A DNA stretch of 64,000 nucleotides, from positions 75,584,660-75,648,659 of the forward strand of contig NC_092810.1 in assembly GCF_040954645.1 (NCBI RefSeq), given 5' to 3'. Below the pieces are notes generated by a model that was not told the origin of the DNA, did not search any database, and worked only from the letters and a program-made list of their open reading frames with translations. Positions 9,810 to 20,578 of this stretch are shown one piece after another; position 1 is the first letter of the stretch, and the number at the start of each line of letters is the position of its first letter. A program made the translations under genes and the position numbers. The stretch is from Diabrotica undecimpunctata. Taxonomy: Eukaryota; Arthropoda; Insecta; Coleoptera; Chrysomelidae.

Positions 9810-10487
9810 ACTTCACGATAGTAGAAATAACAGAAAAAACAATTCTACAATATAACAATTCTATAATTTTTATTAAACCCTTCCGTTATACTTTCATCAG
9901 TTTCAATTTTAATTTTTTTTTTGGTATTGTACTTGGTACATCATTATGCTTACGTTTATGTGGTGGGATTATTTTTTTTTTGGCCTGCTTACTCTTGTAC
10001 TAAACGATTCTGTGCTGTGCTGTTCTGCACGTTACCGCTATAAGTCGAGTGAAAGTAGAGATCTTCTAAACGTTGTATCTCCGGTAATTACTCCTCCTAT
10101 CGATCTGAAATTTTAACAAAATATTCCTGAACTAATCTACTTTCATTTAAGCTAAAAAAAGTTTCGTACCCTACCCCCTCCCCCCTAACAGTCTACATAT
10201 CATCGTCAGACCCGAGCTTATGCAAAATTAATCAAAGAGTTATTTTATTAATTTCTGATCTGAATGACTTCCAAATATGTTATGGAAACAATTTTTACCA
10301 AGTTTTTTTTTCTTAAATATAAAAAAAAATATGTACACGTATGTGACCGTTGGGTTCATACAACACTATATTAACATGTGTACATTTTACTCGTCATTGT
10401 ATTAGAGGTAATAAAAAAGAAACATTTTCCGCTAAATAATGTTTATTATATAGATATATTTATATAGATGTATATATATTATAAAGA
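9810..10487. other. No gene recognised
   Basis: A+T-rich, with no coding or structural signal beyond short homopolymers. Confidence 0.4.
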
Positions 10488-10735
10488 TACTTTGGACACA
10501 TTACCAGACGAATGAAAGGCATGGAGAGGTTGGTGATTGAAGGCAAGGTAGATGGTAAAAGAACCCAAGGAAGATCGCCACTCCGATGATCAGACCAAAT
10601 AAAGTGCGCTACCATTTACTCTGTCTGAGGCAGCACACCGCGACCAGGAGAGAGAAGAATGGATAGCAACCATTCGTCAAATACCATAACGTCACCACAT
10701 CCTTACAAAGGATAAATGATAGAGGAGGAGGAGTG
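10488..10735 (+). mobile_element. LINE 3'-end fragment
   Basis: Plus-strand translation gives YFGHITRRMKGMERL, VIEGKVDGKRTQGRSPLR and EAAHRDQEREEWIATIRQ, the terminal segment of an RTE-type LINE reverse transcriptase. A GATAGAGGAGGAGG tail follows. It is 5'-truncated and has one in-frame stop. Confidence 0.7.
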
Positions 10736-11053
10736 TTTATTCTAGAAAAAGTAATACAAAAAAGATTCTACAGCGTCTAAATATTAAAAAAAAAGGTAGA
10801 TTTATTTCGAATGAAATTTCAGAAATATTTTCAAATATGGCATAAAACCTAATGTACACATCTGTGAACAAATTTTTTTGATGGGTGATTAACCTTGCAG
10901 AAAGTAAAATTTAAATAATACTGTACAATCTATCTTGTAAATTAAACCTTAGATAACGATACAACCAGATTTATTTTTTTCCATGACTAACTTTACAAGA
11001 AATTTACCTGAGATTTACCTCGTGAAGTATCAATTTTCTAAACGTCCTCAAAA

Positions 11054-11065
11054 CACAAACTTTGC
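11054..11065 (+). repeat. Target-site duplication, 3' side of the I-type LINE
   Basis: CACAAACTTTGC, identical to 16265-16276. It directly abuts the GT-rich 3' tail of the element. Confidence 0.9.
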
Positions 11066-11147
11066 GTGTGTGTGTGTGTGTGTGTTTGGTGAGTTGGCTT
11101 GGAAACTAGTCCTTTAGCCACAGAATTGTAATGTAAGATATTAGATT

Positions 11148-14100
11148 TTAAATAGTGTAACCAACTTTAAATAAAAAGTTACATATTAGTTCGTATACTT
11201 CTCTACTATCTAAGGAGAGTAAATGGGTGATGTTTATGGGAGTCTGAATTTTAAGTTCTGATAGTTTTGAATACAGCTGATTTGTTTCATACCTATGTTT
11301 ATCGCACTTAAAAAGAATATGGTTGATGTCACATTGTGATATATTATCGCATGAGCACACCCCAGAAGGGATAATATTTAACTTAGCCAAGTGAGCTGGG
11401 AATGCACCGTGATTAGTTTTCAGTCGTGTAATTGTGGCTGTTAACTTCTTTGGCATTGCATATTTGAAAATATAGTCAACATCTTGTGGCAAGGTAGGGT
11501 GGATAGTATAATATTGATTATTTGAATTCGTTGCTATGTTTTTCCATTTTTCTTTCCAATTTATAAAAATTTTGTTATAATAATGTTGTTGTAAGTCCTC
11601 CAATGTAAATATGGGAATATAGAGTCCAACATGGGTCGCATCTTTAGCAAGCTGGTCAACCAGTTCATTTCCCTCGATACCAATGTGACTTTTAACCCAA
11701 ATAACTGTAATATCTTTACTATATGTTTTATTTTTAATAGCACAAAGAATATTATTTCTTTTATGTTGAGTCATATCTGAGTTTAATCCTTTAATGACCG
11801 ATAATGAATCTGATAATATTACTGCTTTATTTAAATTGTGTGAATCTAGCCAATCTAATGCTTTTTCGATAGCTACCGCTTCAGCAGTATATATTGAACA
11901 ATGTGATGGAAGTTTAATTTTCAAAGATTCGCTTTTATGTGGAATGTAAACAGCGCAACCTGTGGCACCATCCTCTTTTTTGGAACCATCGGTATACATT
12001 ATTACGTGATCATTATAGTCACTCAATATGGATCTAAGTAAGACAAAGTTTATTTGTGGGGATTCTGTGTACTTTGGTATAATGACTTTTGGTTTATTTA
12101 ATGTTACCTGAAAATTAGCTTTATATATTGGTAATCTTTTTTCTTTGCCATAGATATTAGGATACTCATTAGTTTCTAAGAAAGCATCAGCAAGTGGAGG
12201 AGAATTTTTTATGCGCCAGTATTTATTTGAGAGGTTTTCAATAGATAACTCATACAGTTGACTAAGTAGATTATTATTATTTAATCTTAGCTTCAGGATA
12301 TGTTTAATTGCCATAATTTCTCGACGATTTTGAAGAGGTATTTCATTACTTTCAGCAAGTAGTACAGGGCAAGGAGTAGACTTCATGGTGCCCAAGCATA
12401 TTCTTAGACATTTAAACTGAATGCGGTCTACAGTTAATAAGTTTGTGTTACTGGCGGCACCATACAGAATGCAACCATAGTCTACAATAGATCGCACGTA
12501 GGCTCTGTAAAACATCAATGCAACTTTAGGGTCAGCGCCCCATCTTCGATTAGTAACACATTTGAGAATATTAATACCTTTTTCACACCTACTTTTTATA
12601 TATTCCACATGTTTTGACCATAAGAGTTTGGGATCAAGAAGAATGCCAAGATATTTGTATTCTTTGACAATAGGTATATCATATCCAGACAACTTTATTT
12701 TGTCAGGCGTACGAATCCTATGTCTAGTGAATATCATTGTGGCTGATTTGTCAGGGGAAATGGTCAGTCCATGATTTTTTACCCAGTTATTAACGTTTTG
12801 CATGATGGATTCCAGAGCCTCCAGGCAGTCAGTATACGAGTTACGCTCTGTATAGATGCATATGTCATCAGCGTATTGGATGCAATTGATTGTGTTGTCA
12901 AAAATGCCATGAATACTTGCTGAAAATATGTTAAACAATAACGGACTTAAAACTGATCCTTGTGGAAGACCTGTATGAGCAATTCTAGGACCGTGTAGTT
13001 GGTTTAAATGATCTTTAATATATATAACACGATTATTATAAAGATGAACAATATTAGTCGCTATATTTTGAGGTAATCCTATATCATATAGTTTTTTGTG
13101 TAAAATGGATAAATTAACAGAATCATATGCCCCTTTTAGGTCTAAAAACAAACAAGCAAGATAATTGTTTCTGGAAAACGTTATTTGAATGTCGGTAACT
13201 AAATGTGATATTGCATCCAGTGTACCAACACTAGCCCTAAATCCATATTGTGTACTTGGAAGGATACTATAATGTTCTACAAGCCATTCTAATCGAGTCT
13301 TAATAAGTCTTTCAAATGTCTTGCATATGCAAGACATTAATGATATCGGTCTGTAAGAAGAGGAGAGTGTTTTATCTTTATTAGGTTTAAGAATTAAACA
13401 AATAACTATTTCTTTCATATGATCCACATATCTTCCATTGAAAAGCCAATCGTTGAAAATTGTTAGTAAACTTTGTTTAGCTATAAGAGGTAATTCATAT
13501 ATTATGTTATAAGTAATTTGATCGCGCCCCGGAGCCGAGGACTTTGAAGACTTAAGTGCAGCCTCAAATTCTATCATATCAAAACTTTCCTGGAAAATAT
13601 TGTATTTACTAGTTTTATTGTTATCCTGAATAGGAAGGTCAACATATGGCTGAGCAAATTTGTCGAGCAACTCTTCTATTAGTTCATTTGGCAGGGGATA
13701 TCGTCTTGTACGGTAATTTTTATTCACTAGTTTATTAACAAAATTCCAAATTTTACTGATGGGAGTATTTTTGTTTAAAGTATTTACAAAGTTAATCCAC
13801 GAACTTTTTTGTTTGTTTGTAAAGAGGAGTTTACTTTTGGCTTGAATTTGTTTGTATTTAATATAGTTTTCAAAATTTGATGCTTCAATGTATCTTTTGT
13901 ATGCAACTTTTCGTGAAATGATCATATTTTTGCATTCATAATCCCACCAGACTGGAATTCGAGATTTTGGCTGAAAGGAATTTTTGATATTCATAGAAAA
14001 TGAGGCAGCATCGTCAATTGTCTTTAACAGGAAGTCAAAACGTTCCGCTGAAGTAATATTATCGGTTATATTTTCGGATAATGTTTTTTCTATATGGCCT

Positions 14101-14846
14101 TTAAAGATATTCCAGTTTGCTGAAGACTCTTTCCATTTGGATGAAGGAATTATTGTACATGGGTGATAGTCCAAGTCGATGGTGATTACTATAGGTAAGT
14201 GAGTTGAACCCAGAGTATCGGAAACAGGATCCCATGTGGTATATCCAATTAGATTTGGTGTAACAAGGGATAGATCCACCATTGATGGAAGTTCATTAGG
14301 TCTTGTTACTTTGGTCGGTCTACAGTCGTTTAGCAGAACTAAATTACTGTTATCAAGCGCGTCTACTATACACTTGCCCTGAGCGGAATCCTTCAAGGAA
14401 CCCCACCTACTGTGGTGTCCATTGAAGTCCCCACCAATGACAACCCTACCACTAAATTGAGTTAAAAGCTTTTCCCAATCTCTATTATTGACTATCACTT
14501 TGGGTGGTTTATAAATACAAACGATTACCAATTTAATTTGTTCTATAAAAACTGCACACGTTTCAATACCTTTATTAAAGTTTTTCGTTACATTAATTTC
14601 AGTAAAACAAAGGTTATTTGATATGAGGATGGCTACACCACCGTAACCATCAGGTCTATCGCTTCTGATAACGTTGTAACCTGTTAAACCAAAATTTTTA
14701 TTTTTAGAAAGCCATGTTTCATTAAGCAGAATGACATCAACAACATTGTGCTCGAGATAATTAAGTAAACTAGGTTTATGTTTATTTATAGATTGACAGT
14801 TCCACTGCAGTATGTTAAATGTCCTGTTGTTCCCCATCGCTTTCAA
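11148..14846 (-). CDS. LINE ORF2: endonuclease, reverse transcriptase, RNase H
   Basis: A 1232-residue polyprotein that would nick target DNA and copy element RNA in place. Residues about 9-220 form an apurinic-type endonuclease: FNILQWNCQSIN, LNETWL, GGDFNGHH, SMVDLSL and GSTHLPI. In the last motif Thr stands where many relatives have Asp, with the following His kept. The reverse transcriptase spans about 440-760, with GLPQGSVLSPLLFN and the catalytic YADDICIY near residue 656. RNase H is at about 944-1075, with MYTDGSK, a YTAEAVAIEKA helix, ILSDSLS and a VKSHIGIEGNELVDQLA end, so all acidic positions are visible. A Cys-His cluster (CSCDNISQCDINHILFKC) lies near 1164. The ATG at 14846 lies inside ORF1 and overlaps it by 32 nt in the +1 frame, so reinitiation or frameshifting is needed. 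No disruptions were found. Confidence 0.93.
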   Translation of the reverse strand: MKAMGNNRTFNILQWNCQSINKHKPSLLNYLEHNVVDVILLNETWLSKNKNFGLTGYNVIRSDRPDGYGGVAILISNNLCFTEINVTKNFNKGIETCAVFIEQIKLVIVCIYKPPKVIVNNRDWEKLLTQFSGRVVIGGDFNGHHSRWGSLKDSAQGKCIVDALDNSNLVLLNDCRPTKVTRPNELPSMVDLSLVTPNLIGYTTWDPVSDTLGSTHLPIVITIDLDYHPCTIIPSSKWKESSANWNIFKGHIEKTLSENITDNITSAERFDFLLKTIDDAASFSMNIKNSFQPKSRIPVWWDYECKNMIISRKVAYKRYIEASNFENYIKYKQIQAKSKLLFTNKQKSSWINFVNTLNKNTPISKIWNFVNKLVNKNYRTRRYPLPNELIEELLDKFAQPYVDLPIQDNNKTSKYNIFQESFDMIEFEAALKSSKSSAPGRDQITYNIIYELPLIAKQSLLTIFNDWLFNGRYVDHMKEIVICLILKPNKDKTLSSSYRPISLMSCICKTFERLIKTRLEWLVEHYSILPSTQYGFRASVGTLDAISHLVTDIQITFSRNNYLACLFLDLKGAYDSVNLSILHKKLYDIGLPQNIATNIVHLYNNRVIYIKDHLNQLHGPRIAHTGLPQGSVLSPLLFNIFSASIHGIFDNTINCIQYADDICIYTERNSYTDCLEALESIMQNVNNWVKNHGLTISPDKSATMIFTRHRIRTPDKIKLSGYDIPIVKEYKYLGILLDPKLLWSKHVEYIKSRCEKGINILKCVTNRRWGADPKVALMFYRAYVRSIVDYGCILYGAASNTNLLTVDRIQFKCLRICLGTMKSTPCPVLLAESNEIPLQNRREIMAIKHILKLRLNNNNLLSQLYELSIENLSNKYWRIKNSPPLADAFLETNEYPNIYGKEKRLPIYKANFQVTLNKPKVIIPKYTESPQINFVLLRSILSDYNDHVIMYTDGSKKEDGATGCAVYIPHKSESLKIKLPSHCSIYTAEAVAIEKALDWLDSHNLNKAVILSDSLSVIKGLNSDMTQHKRNNILCAIKNKTYSKDITVIWVKSHIGIEGNELVDQLAKDATHVGLYIPIFTLEDLQQHYYNKIFINWKEKWKNIATNSNNQYYTIHPTLPQDVDYIFKYAMPKKLTATITRLKTNHGAFPAHLAKLNIIPSGVCSCDNISQCDINHILFKCDKHRYETNQLYSKLSELKIQTPINITHLLSLDSREVYELICNFLFKVGYTI

Positions 14847-16116
14847 TATCTGTTAGGTTGTTCAACATTTTTTCAATTTCTTCTTTTGTATTTTTTTGTA
14901 AGTTAGGTAAAAATATTTTAGGGTTAATTTTCTTGATGATATTTTCTATCAAGGCTGGAATTTCATTGATTATTTTACATTCTATTTTTTCTTTATACGC
15001 CATAAACTCGTCCCTGTAGGGATTAGGGATTATAGGTTGGGATGAGGTGTTTGTAGCATTTGGAAATCTTGGGAAAGTTGGTGCGTTTTTGATCGCAGTA
15101 GGAGATATAGCTTTACGCTTGTTTCTTGTTTTTTTAATGGTAGGTACATAGGATTGATTTTGATTTGTACCTTCAGGTATGTTAGGGGTTAAGGCGGGGA
15201 AATTTTGTATAGTATTGAGGATACCGAATCTATTATTTGTAGTTACCTTGGCGTATGAAGGATTGTTAGCTATGGTTTCTGCCTCTTTAAAGGTAGTGTT
15301 TTCTAAAGCCATTATTGATTTTATTTTGTATTGGTGTTTAAATGCAGGACACTGTTTAGAGAGTGAGTTGTGTTCAGTGGAGTTGCAATGTAAACAAAAT
15401 AGGGAGTTAGTGCATGTTTCATTATTATTATGAGTTTGACTACATTTTTTACAGCGATTTGATGTTGATTTGCATTGCCGAGCAGTATGACCGAAACGAA
15501 AGCAATTAAAACACTGAACAACCGGATATATATATTGTTCAACATTAAACCTAACCAAGTCTAAATTAACAGTCTTAGGAATGCTATTTCCTTCAAATGT
15601 CAAAATGACCATCTGGCGAGGTACAAGAATTGTTTCATTATCCGAATCAATTATTTTCCGTTTTAACCTTTTTACTTCGACAACATTTTTATCTGAAACA
15701 ATATTTTCTAAAATATACTTTTCATCCAAAAACGTATCGACTTCCCTAATAATTCCCTTCTTTTGAGTAAAAAATGATGGAATATACGCTACAAGTTTAT
15801 TATCCTTAATAAGCTCATGTTCAATTAAAGAATTTGCGCAAGTATAAGTTTTAAAAATTACTTTTACCTTATTTCTGCCAACAGGTTTAATGTCTAGTAC
15901 ATCGTGTTTAAAATATTGGTTTTTAAATAGATAATGACCGACACGTACTGGTGATAAACGGGACAAGTTTTTGTCTGTAGATTCTACAAAGACATTATAA
16001 TACCCTGAATCATTTATTTTATATCTATTATTTAAATTAATATACCTTTTGTCTTCCGTATCCATTGATGATATATTATTCTGGGGTGGCTCAACACCAC
16101 CCCCCGATTCACTCAT
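14815..16116 (-). CDS. LINE ORF1: zinc-knuckle RNA-binding protein
   Basis: A 433-residue nucleic-acid-binding, Gag-like protein expected to coat the element RNA. After an acidic N-terminus, a region at about 40-190 (FVESTDKNLSRL, then VGRNKVKVIFKTY) resembles the RRM-like part of I-type ORF1 proteins. Three CCHC-type knuckles follow at about 200-260: CFNCFRFGHTARQC, CKKCSQTHNNNETC and CLHCNSTEHNSLSKQC. A conserved SYAKVTTNNRFGIL box comes next, then a basic Pro-rich segment and IPNPYRDEFM near the C-terminus. The same boxes appear in the decayed ORF1 at 56778-57963. The start at 16116 is the first ATG after the 148-nt leader, and the frame is intact. Confidence 0.9.
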   Translation of the reverse strand: MSESGGGVEPPQNNISSMDTEDKRYINLNNRYKINDSGYYNVFVESTDKNLSRLSPVRVGHYLFKNQYFKHDVLDIKPVGRNKVKVIFKTYTCANSLIEHELIKDNKLVAYIPSFFTQKKGIIREVDTFLDEKYILENIVSDKNVVEVKRLKRKIIDSDNETILVPRQMVILTFEGNSIPKTVNLDLVRFNVEQYIYPVVQCFNCFRFGHTARQCKSTSNRCKKCSQTHNNNETCTNSLFCLHCNSTEHNSLSKQCPAFKHQYKIKSIMALENTTFKEAETIANNPSYAKVTTNNRFGILNTIQNFPALTPNIPEGTNQNQSYVPTIKKTRNKRKAISPTAIKNAPTFPRFPNATNTSSQPIIPNPYRDEFMAYKEKIECKIINEIPALIENIIKKINPKIFLPNLQKNTKEEIEKMLNNLTDIESDGEQQDI

Positions 16117-16264
16117 AATAATAAATAATTAGATCCTACCTTTTTTGAAGATCGGTTGGTTTATTTTCAAATTAAATACCTATTAATTTGATAATAGCAC
16201 TAGTTAAGGACACGGCACAGATTTATCGAACGATGTTCACCTGTTAACTGTCCAACGAATACTG
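16117..16264 (-). promoter_or_regulatory. 5' UTR with predicted internal promoter of the I-type LINE
   Basis: The element begins CAGTATTCG exactly at the target-duplication boundary, giving an initiator-like CAGT at +1. GTGAACATC occupies +25 to +33, the place where Drosophila LINEs carry a downstream promoter element. The same 9-mer occupies the same position in the unrelated LINE starting at 32657. There is no TATA box. Promoter function is inferred from position and conservation. Confidence 0.55.
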
Positions 16265-16276
16265 CACAAACTTTGC
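16265..16276 (+). repeat. Target-site duplication, 5' side of the I-type LINE
   Basis: CACAAACTTTGC, identical to 11054-11065. Confidence 0.9.
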
Positions 16277-17084
16277 AGTTCGACTAATTGCCAGCTACTG
16301 GTATCAATTTAAAGTATTTCTGACATAAACAAGTAGACATGTGGTTCAAGGAATGATATGTGGCGCCAAATTCAAATTAAGAAACGTACAATGAAAAATA
16401 TGAATTTTGATTCAATTTGTACACATATGTGTACGCGTGGACCGACGAGGATATCGAAGATACATCATCTATGTTTTAAGATATACATATAAAATTAGAG
16501 TTTAATGTTAATATTAGGAGTAAACTAAATATAAGACCAAATACTTATCATGACGGGACAGTATAAAAGAACGGAGTTCTTTTCCTGGTGTTTCCTCATG
16601 CTTTAAAATAAAATCACTAAGGACAGAATGTTAATGCCATGATTGGATGTGGCTGTCTTGGAATGGATGTGCCAAATCACTTGCTATGGTTTTTTGACGG
16701 GGATTAACTGTTTTCAAATTAGGTCGTTCCAGGAACTCACTTAAAAAATTTTGACAATATCATTATAAAATCATCTACTTTAAAATATATAATAATATAT
16801 GTATATCTGAATTCTCAATATACATGAGGCATATAAAATTCAAGTATAAAAAGATTTTTTTGTATTACCAAGTAACAAAACAAAATTTGTTTAATTTGTA
16901 TTGTCAAAATAAATGTATTTCAAATTTAAATTGTGGTCAATTCCCAAAAAACTTAGTAAGTCATATTAAAATGCCACGAGCAAATAGCTTCAGAACAAAT
17001 TTCTTGTGTTACTACTACATTTATAATATATAATTATTGTGCAAATCTATCTTATTTATCTAAACTTTAATCAGGCACGCCAAA
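16277..17084. other. No gene recognised
   Basis: A+T-rich flank with short frames. Nothing structural stands out except a short palindrome GTACACATATGTGTAC near 16419. Confidence 0.45.
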
Positions 17085-17260
17085 AATTTATATTTTCAGC
17101 GATTGCTGAAAAAAGTCGCTAGGGGCCAAATCTAGTGAATACGGTAGATGCTCCCAAAATTCGAACTTTAATTCATGGATTTTAGCCATTGTCAAAATGG
17201 TCATATGACACGGTACATTTTGCTGATGAAAAATGATTTTTTTTTCTTCAGCAAACCGGA
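17085..17260 (-). pseudogene. Mariner-like transposase fragment
   Basis: The minus-strand frame reads FHQQNVPCHMTILTMAKI, then HELKFEFWEHLPYS and LDLAPSDFF. This is the mariner D,D34D catalytic stretch: the second-Asp motif (normally H-D-N-A, here QQNV, so degraded), the P-YSPDLAPSD motif and the final catalytic Asp. Only about 55 codons survive. No terminal repeats were found nearby. Confidence 0.75.
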
Positions 17261-17289
17261 ACTTTTTTTACGAATTTTTTTTTCAGCTG

Positions 17290-18317
17290 GTCTAGGTTAC
17301 AATAATATTCAGAATTAAAACTCCAACGCATTCAAAGATCCTTACGTGTAATTAACCATAACTTATTGTGAATTAATAATTTGGAACGAAATTTTTGAAA
17401 TAAAAATTAACGAAAGCAAATTCTAAACTCTTTAAAACATTGTTTGACTAATAAACCTCATATTCGTCAGAGGTGAATTTTTTTGGACTTAGACTTACTT
17501 TCTAAAATTATTCCACCAATCAGTTACCATTTAGTGTAGATAACCAATCAAATACTTAACTTTAACTATTATCTAGTATCCTTTTAATGTGTAGTTTAAA
17601 TAATTTACTTCAACGGCAACGGTTTCTATCTAATTCCAATTTTCTCGATTATTTTATTTGGAAATATTATCATTGAAAATGTTTGTTCCTTTCAAATATT
17701 TTTGTTCAGTCCATTATCCACAGAATAATCGGCATGGTGGCGCTATACACTCATTTATTAAAATATTTAAAATATGGTTTTGTTACTCGTACGAGTATGA
17801 ATACCAAAATACCAACGAGTACTGTTGGGTGCTAACCTTATCTTAATAATTAACATACTGCTGAAAGTCAATATCCAGACAATAAAATGAATATACTTTC
17901 ACACTTGAATTGTCTAAAAATTTATTGGAATGCTGTTCAAGCGGTTTATATCTATGCATTTTATTAATTTATTTCCAATAGAATAATGTCTTGTTTCAGG
18001 TAAGTTCCAGTTCGTGATTTTCCAATGAACTTGGTGGTATGTAAGTATATTCTGTGTATAAATTTTATGGTAGTTTAGTTTTAATATATTCTTTTATAAG
18101 CAAGTTATAAATTCACCTATTAAATTATAAAAATAAGTATAAATAATTCCTTTTAAGTTTTTTTATAAGTTTAAGAAGTTGTTAAACTGTTTATCATCAT
18201 AATTTTAAAATTTATTAAAACAACTGGGGACCAGAAACGAGCATACACGAGCGCGTTTATTTCCCAAGATATCGTATAAAAAAATATACACAAAAACAAA
18301 GGCATCCACTGGAGGCG
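17290..18317. other. No gene recognised
   Basis: A+T-rich, with no long frame and no recognisable repeat. Confidence 0.4.
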
Positions 18318-19818
18318 TTAGGCTATGGCTCCACGAGCGACAGATTGTCGCTAGCAGTAGCAGTAAAATTATGGCGGCAGTAAAGCAGTAAAATCATGGC
18401 TCCACAAGCGACAGTTTACAGCGCGCATATCGCCGCATTTTGGTCTTGTAGTGGCTCCATAAGCGTTAATATGACGCAGCTACAATCAGCGGTATCTTGT
18501 CCGTTTATATAATGTCCGTGTATATAACAGATAAAATTATGTTATATACACATATAAATGTGTATATAAATAAATAAGTAAAATAAATTCACATCGATAA
18601 TACAATAATATAGTATGGATAATCTATCATTTCAACAAAAAGTTGCTTTAATATTGGCATTGTGCCGTCGACGTAGGGTTAAAAAAACGGAAATGGTGGA
18701 TTCACCCTGTTCTAGTGCCTAGACAGACAAAGGGAAAATTTTTTCTTTTACACAACAAAATAAAAGAATATCCTGACAAGTTTTTTTGAATATTACAGGA
18801 TGTCAGTGTCTTCTTTTAATTTTTTATTATGTGAAATAGAAGATGTCAACGAAAACAGGATACATCAAGGCGTGATAGCCTAAGCCCAGAAGAAAAATTA
18901 GCAATTACCTACCTTAAAGTAATATTTCAAATTACATATTTTATAATCCTATACACGATTATACATATTCATTTATCATATTGGGTTGATGTAACGAATC
19001 TTCCTTTTCCAATATCTATTATAGCTTTTTTATGTTTATATATACAATAATTTAAAAAATTCTGATGCGACATAAAATCTTTTTTGTTGCATTCTTTTAT
19101 TTATGAATCACGCCAAGCTATCGAAAACGAAACATTAGTACTGAAGGATAATAAAATTTTACTATAAACAATAATTATTAAAATTTTATTTATATGACAT
19201 GATTAGACAACCTTTATATAGAAATGAATGACCAGTTCGAAGAAAGAAATCCAAAAAATAGTTGGGAAATCAATAAAAACTGTTTATTCTCTCTATTCAA
19301 CTTTTTCTTGTTTAATAATGGCATCTATTATAAAGTACAGTTTGATACGGTTAATTGGGATTGAAAAAAAAACATCCATTGATTTTTGTTATCTAGAATA
19401 CCGATAAAGAAAATATTGGATTTATTTCTTTCTTAGAACTTATGATTTCTTGTTATGATTTGAGACACAAAATTGTATGAAAAAACTTTAAAGTAATTTA
19501 TAAAAACAAAGAAACAACTTAACAAACACAGAGAAATAAACAAACAAGAACAAAAATATCCGATTAAATGGCAATTACGGCTACAAGCGACAAATTACTG
19601 CTAGTAGAGCCACAAACGCGCTGCAAATTACTGCTAAAAAATAGGTCCGAATCTATTCGAACGCGACACGACCTTGACGACGCGTCTCGGTCTCGAAACG
19701 AAGCGACAATCTACAGTGCGTGGTGCCACTCAGTATCACTGCTGTTGTTTTCATTTATCAAGCTACATTTTACTGCTACTGCTAGCGACAAACTGTCGCT
19801 CGTGGAGTCATAGCCTTA
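18318..19818. mobile_element. PIF/Harbinger transposon with TIRs and TTA duplication
   Basis: The element 18321-19815 has terminal inverted repeats of about 49 bp with two mismatches, starting GGCTATGGCTCCACGAGCG on the left and its complement on the right. It is flanked by TTA at 18318-18320 and 19816-19818. A 3-bp TTA/TWA duplication is diagnostic of the PIF/Harbinger superfamily, and a decayed Harbinger-like transposase start lies inside. At 1.5 kb and without an intact gene it would depend on a transposase from elsewhere. The TIR core (GCGACA-TTGTCGC) is itself a small palindrome, and the GAGCGACA module recurs near 18408, suggesting several binding sites. Confidence 0.85.
18615..18925 (+). 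pseudogene. Harbinger-type transposase, N-terminal remnant
   Basis: The plus-strand frame begins MDNLSFQQKVALILALC at 18615. After frameshifts recognisable pieces are YRMSVSSFNFLLCEIED (near 18795-18845) and SPEEKLAITYLKV (near 18885-18920). The last matches the SPEE(R/K)LA-T-R segment that precedes the catalytic domain in insect Harbinger transposases. The catalytic DDE part has been deleted. Several stops are present. Confidence 0.6.
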
Positions 19819-20311
19819 GTCTAACCAATCGACATTACTTCAGCCACGAGAAAAATCAAGTGATCAATACTACCAACAACCTAACCCAAGCAGTTCTTCC
19901 CAGACTTAACTTTGATAATTTTACGCCTAGATGTTTAGTAAATGTGCGTGTCTTCAATAGAGAGATGACTTTAAAAAACCTGTTAGGTCACAAATGTTTT
20001 AAAAATTACTGGTGTAATATTAAAAATTTATTTTAGAGTCTTTAAGGAGTTGTATGATATGTATGATCATTAATAGTTTCGGTGTTAAAGCTTAGTATGT
20101 GTAAAATATTTAGTGTGTTTTTATGTGTGTTTTGTTAAGTTTACTATTAAAAAAATATTTGGTTTAAATCTGGTATAGAGTTGTTATCGCATAAACTGAG
20201 ACATTTGGTACGCATTCCCATTTTAGATAAATGTGCAGAAAAGTCGCAATGATTTAATCTTAGACAAGTTAGGGATGAGGAATAAAATCGAATAATGTAA
20301 TAATTAAATAT
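19819..20311. other. No gene recognised; short open frame of unclear status
   Basis: A frame runs from inside the Harbinger right TIR to 20036. Its last 70 codons lie outside the element and resemble no family I know. It could be a fragment of a host exon into which Harbinger inserted, but no splice structure was found. Confidence 0.3.
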
Positions 20312-20578
20312 ATATTGTTCTAAAGCTATTTTCTTGTGGCATTTTTAAGTAATTACTATTTTAATGGGAATAAGCCTTAATTGAAGGTTAAAATAAGTTT
20401 ATTGACGTTTCAATCTCCACTTCGGAAATCGTTCTCAAAATACAAACATTAATAAATTAACCAAATTTTATTTTTTGTTACTTGGTGAAAAATTCTTTTA
20501 CTAATTTAATTTTATCGGACTCATTTATATTGACAATTTAGACATATATTATAACATTTTAAAGTCGACGACTTTAAA
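20312..20578 (-). repeat. 267-bp dispersed repeat, copy 1, with hammerhead-like motif
   Basis: Direct repeat of 21905-22171 with few mismatches. On the minus strand TTGAGAA is followed by a 7-bp stem (GATTTCC with GGAGATT) and GAAACGTC (20411-20404); flanking TATT and AATA can pair as stem I. Relative to the hammerhead core CUGANGA it has C3 to U and G8 to A, a change that keeps the 3-8 base pair. Confidence 0.6.

Larger units (their letters stand above)
11066..16264 (-). mobile_element. Complete I-type non-LTR retrotransposon
   Basis: A 5.2-kb minus-strand element bounded by a perfect 12-bp target duplication. It has a 148-bp 5' UTR, ORF1 (16116-14815), ORF2 (14846-11148), a roughly 60-bp 3' UTR and a short (AC)n tail (11086-11066). 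Both ORFs are uninterrupted. Endonuclease, reverse transcriptase and RNase H in ORF2, together with a three-knuckle ORF1, place it in the I superclade of LINEs. It starts CAGT, as I and jockey-type elements often do. Intact frames and identical target repeats suggest a recent insertion that may still be active. A degenerate relative lies at 52815-58111. Confidence 0.92.

Noticed and set aside
19674..20036. 120-codon plus-strand frame as a gene
   Set aside because: It starts inside the Harbinger element and crosses its end. No domain recognised.
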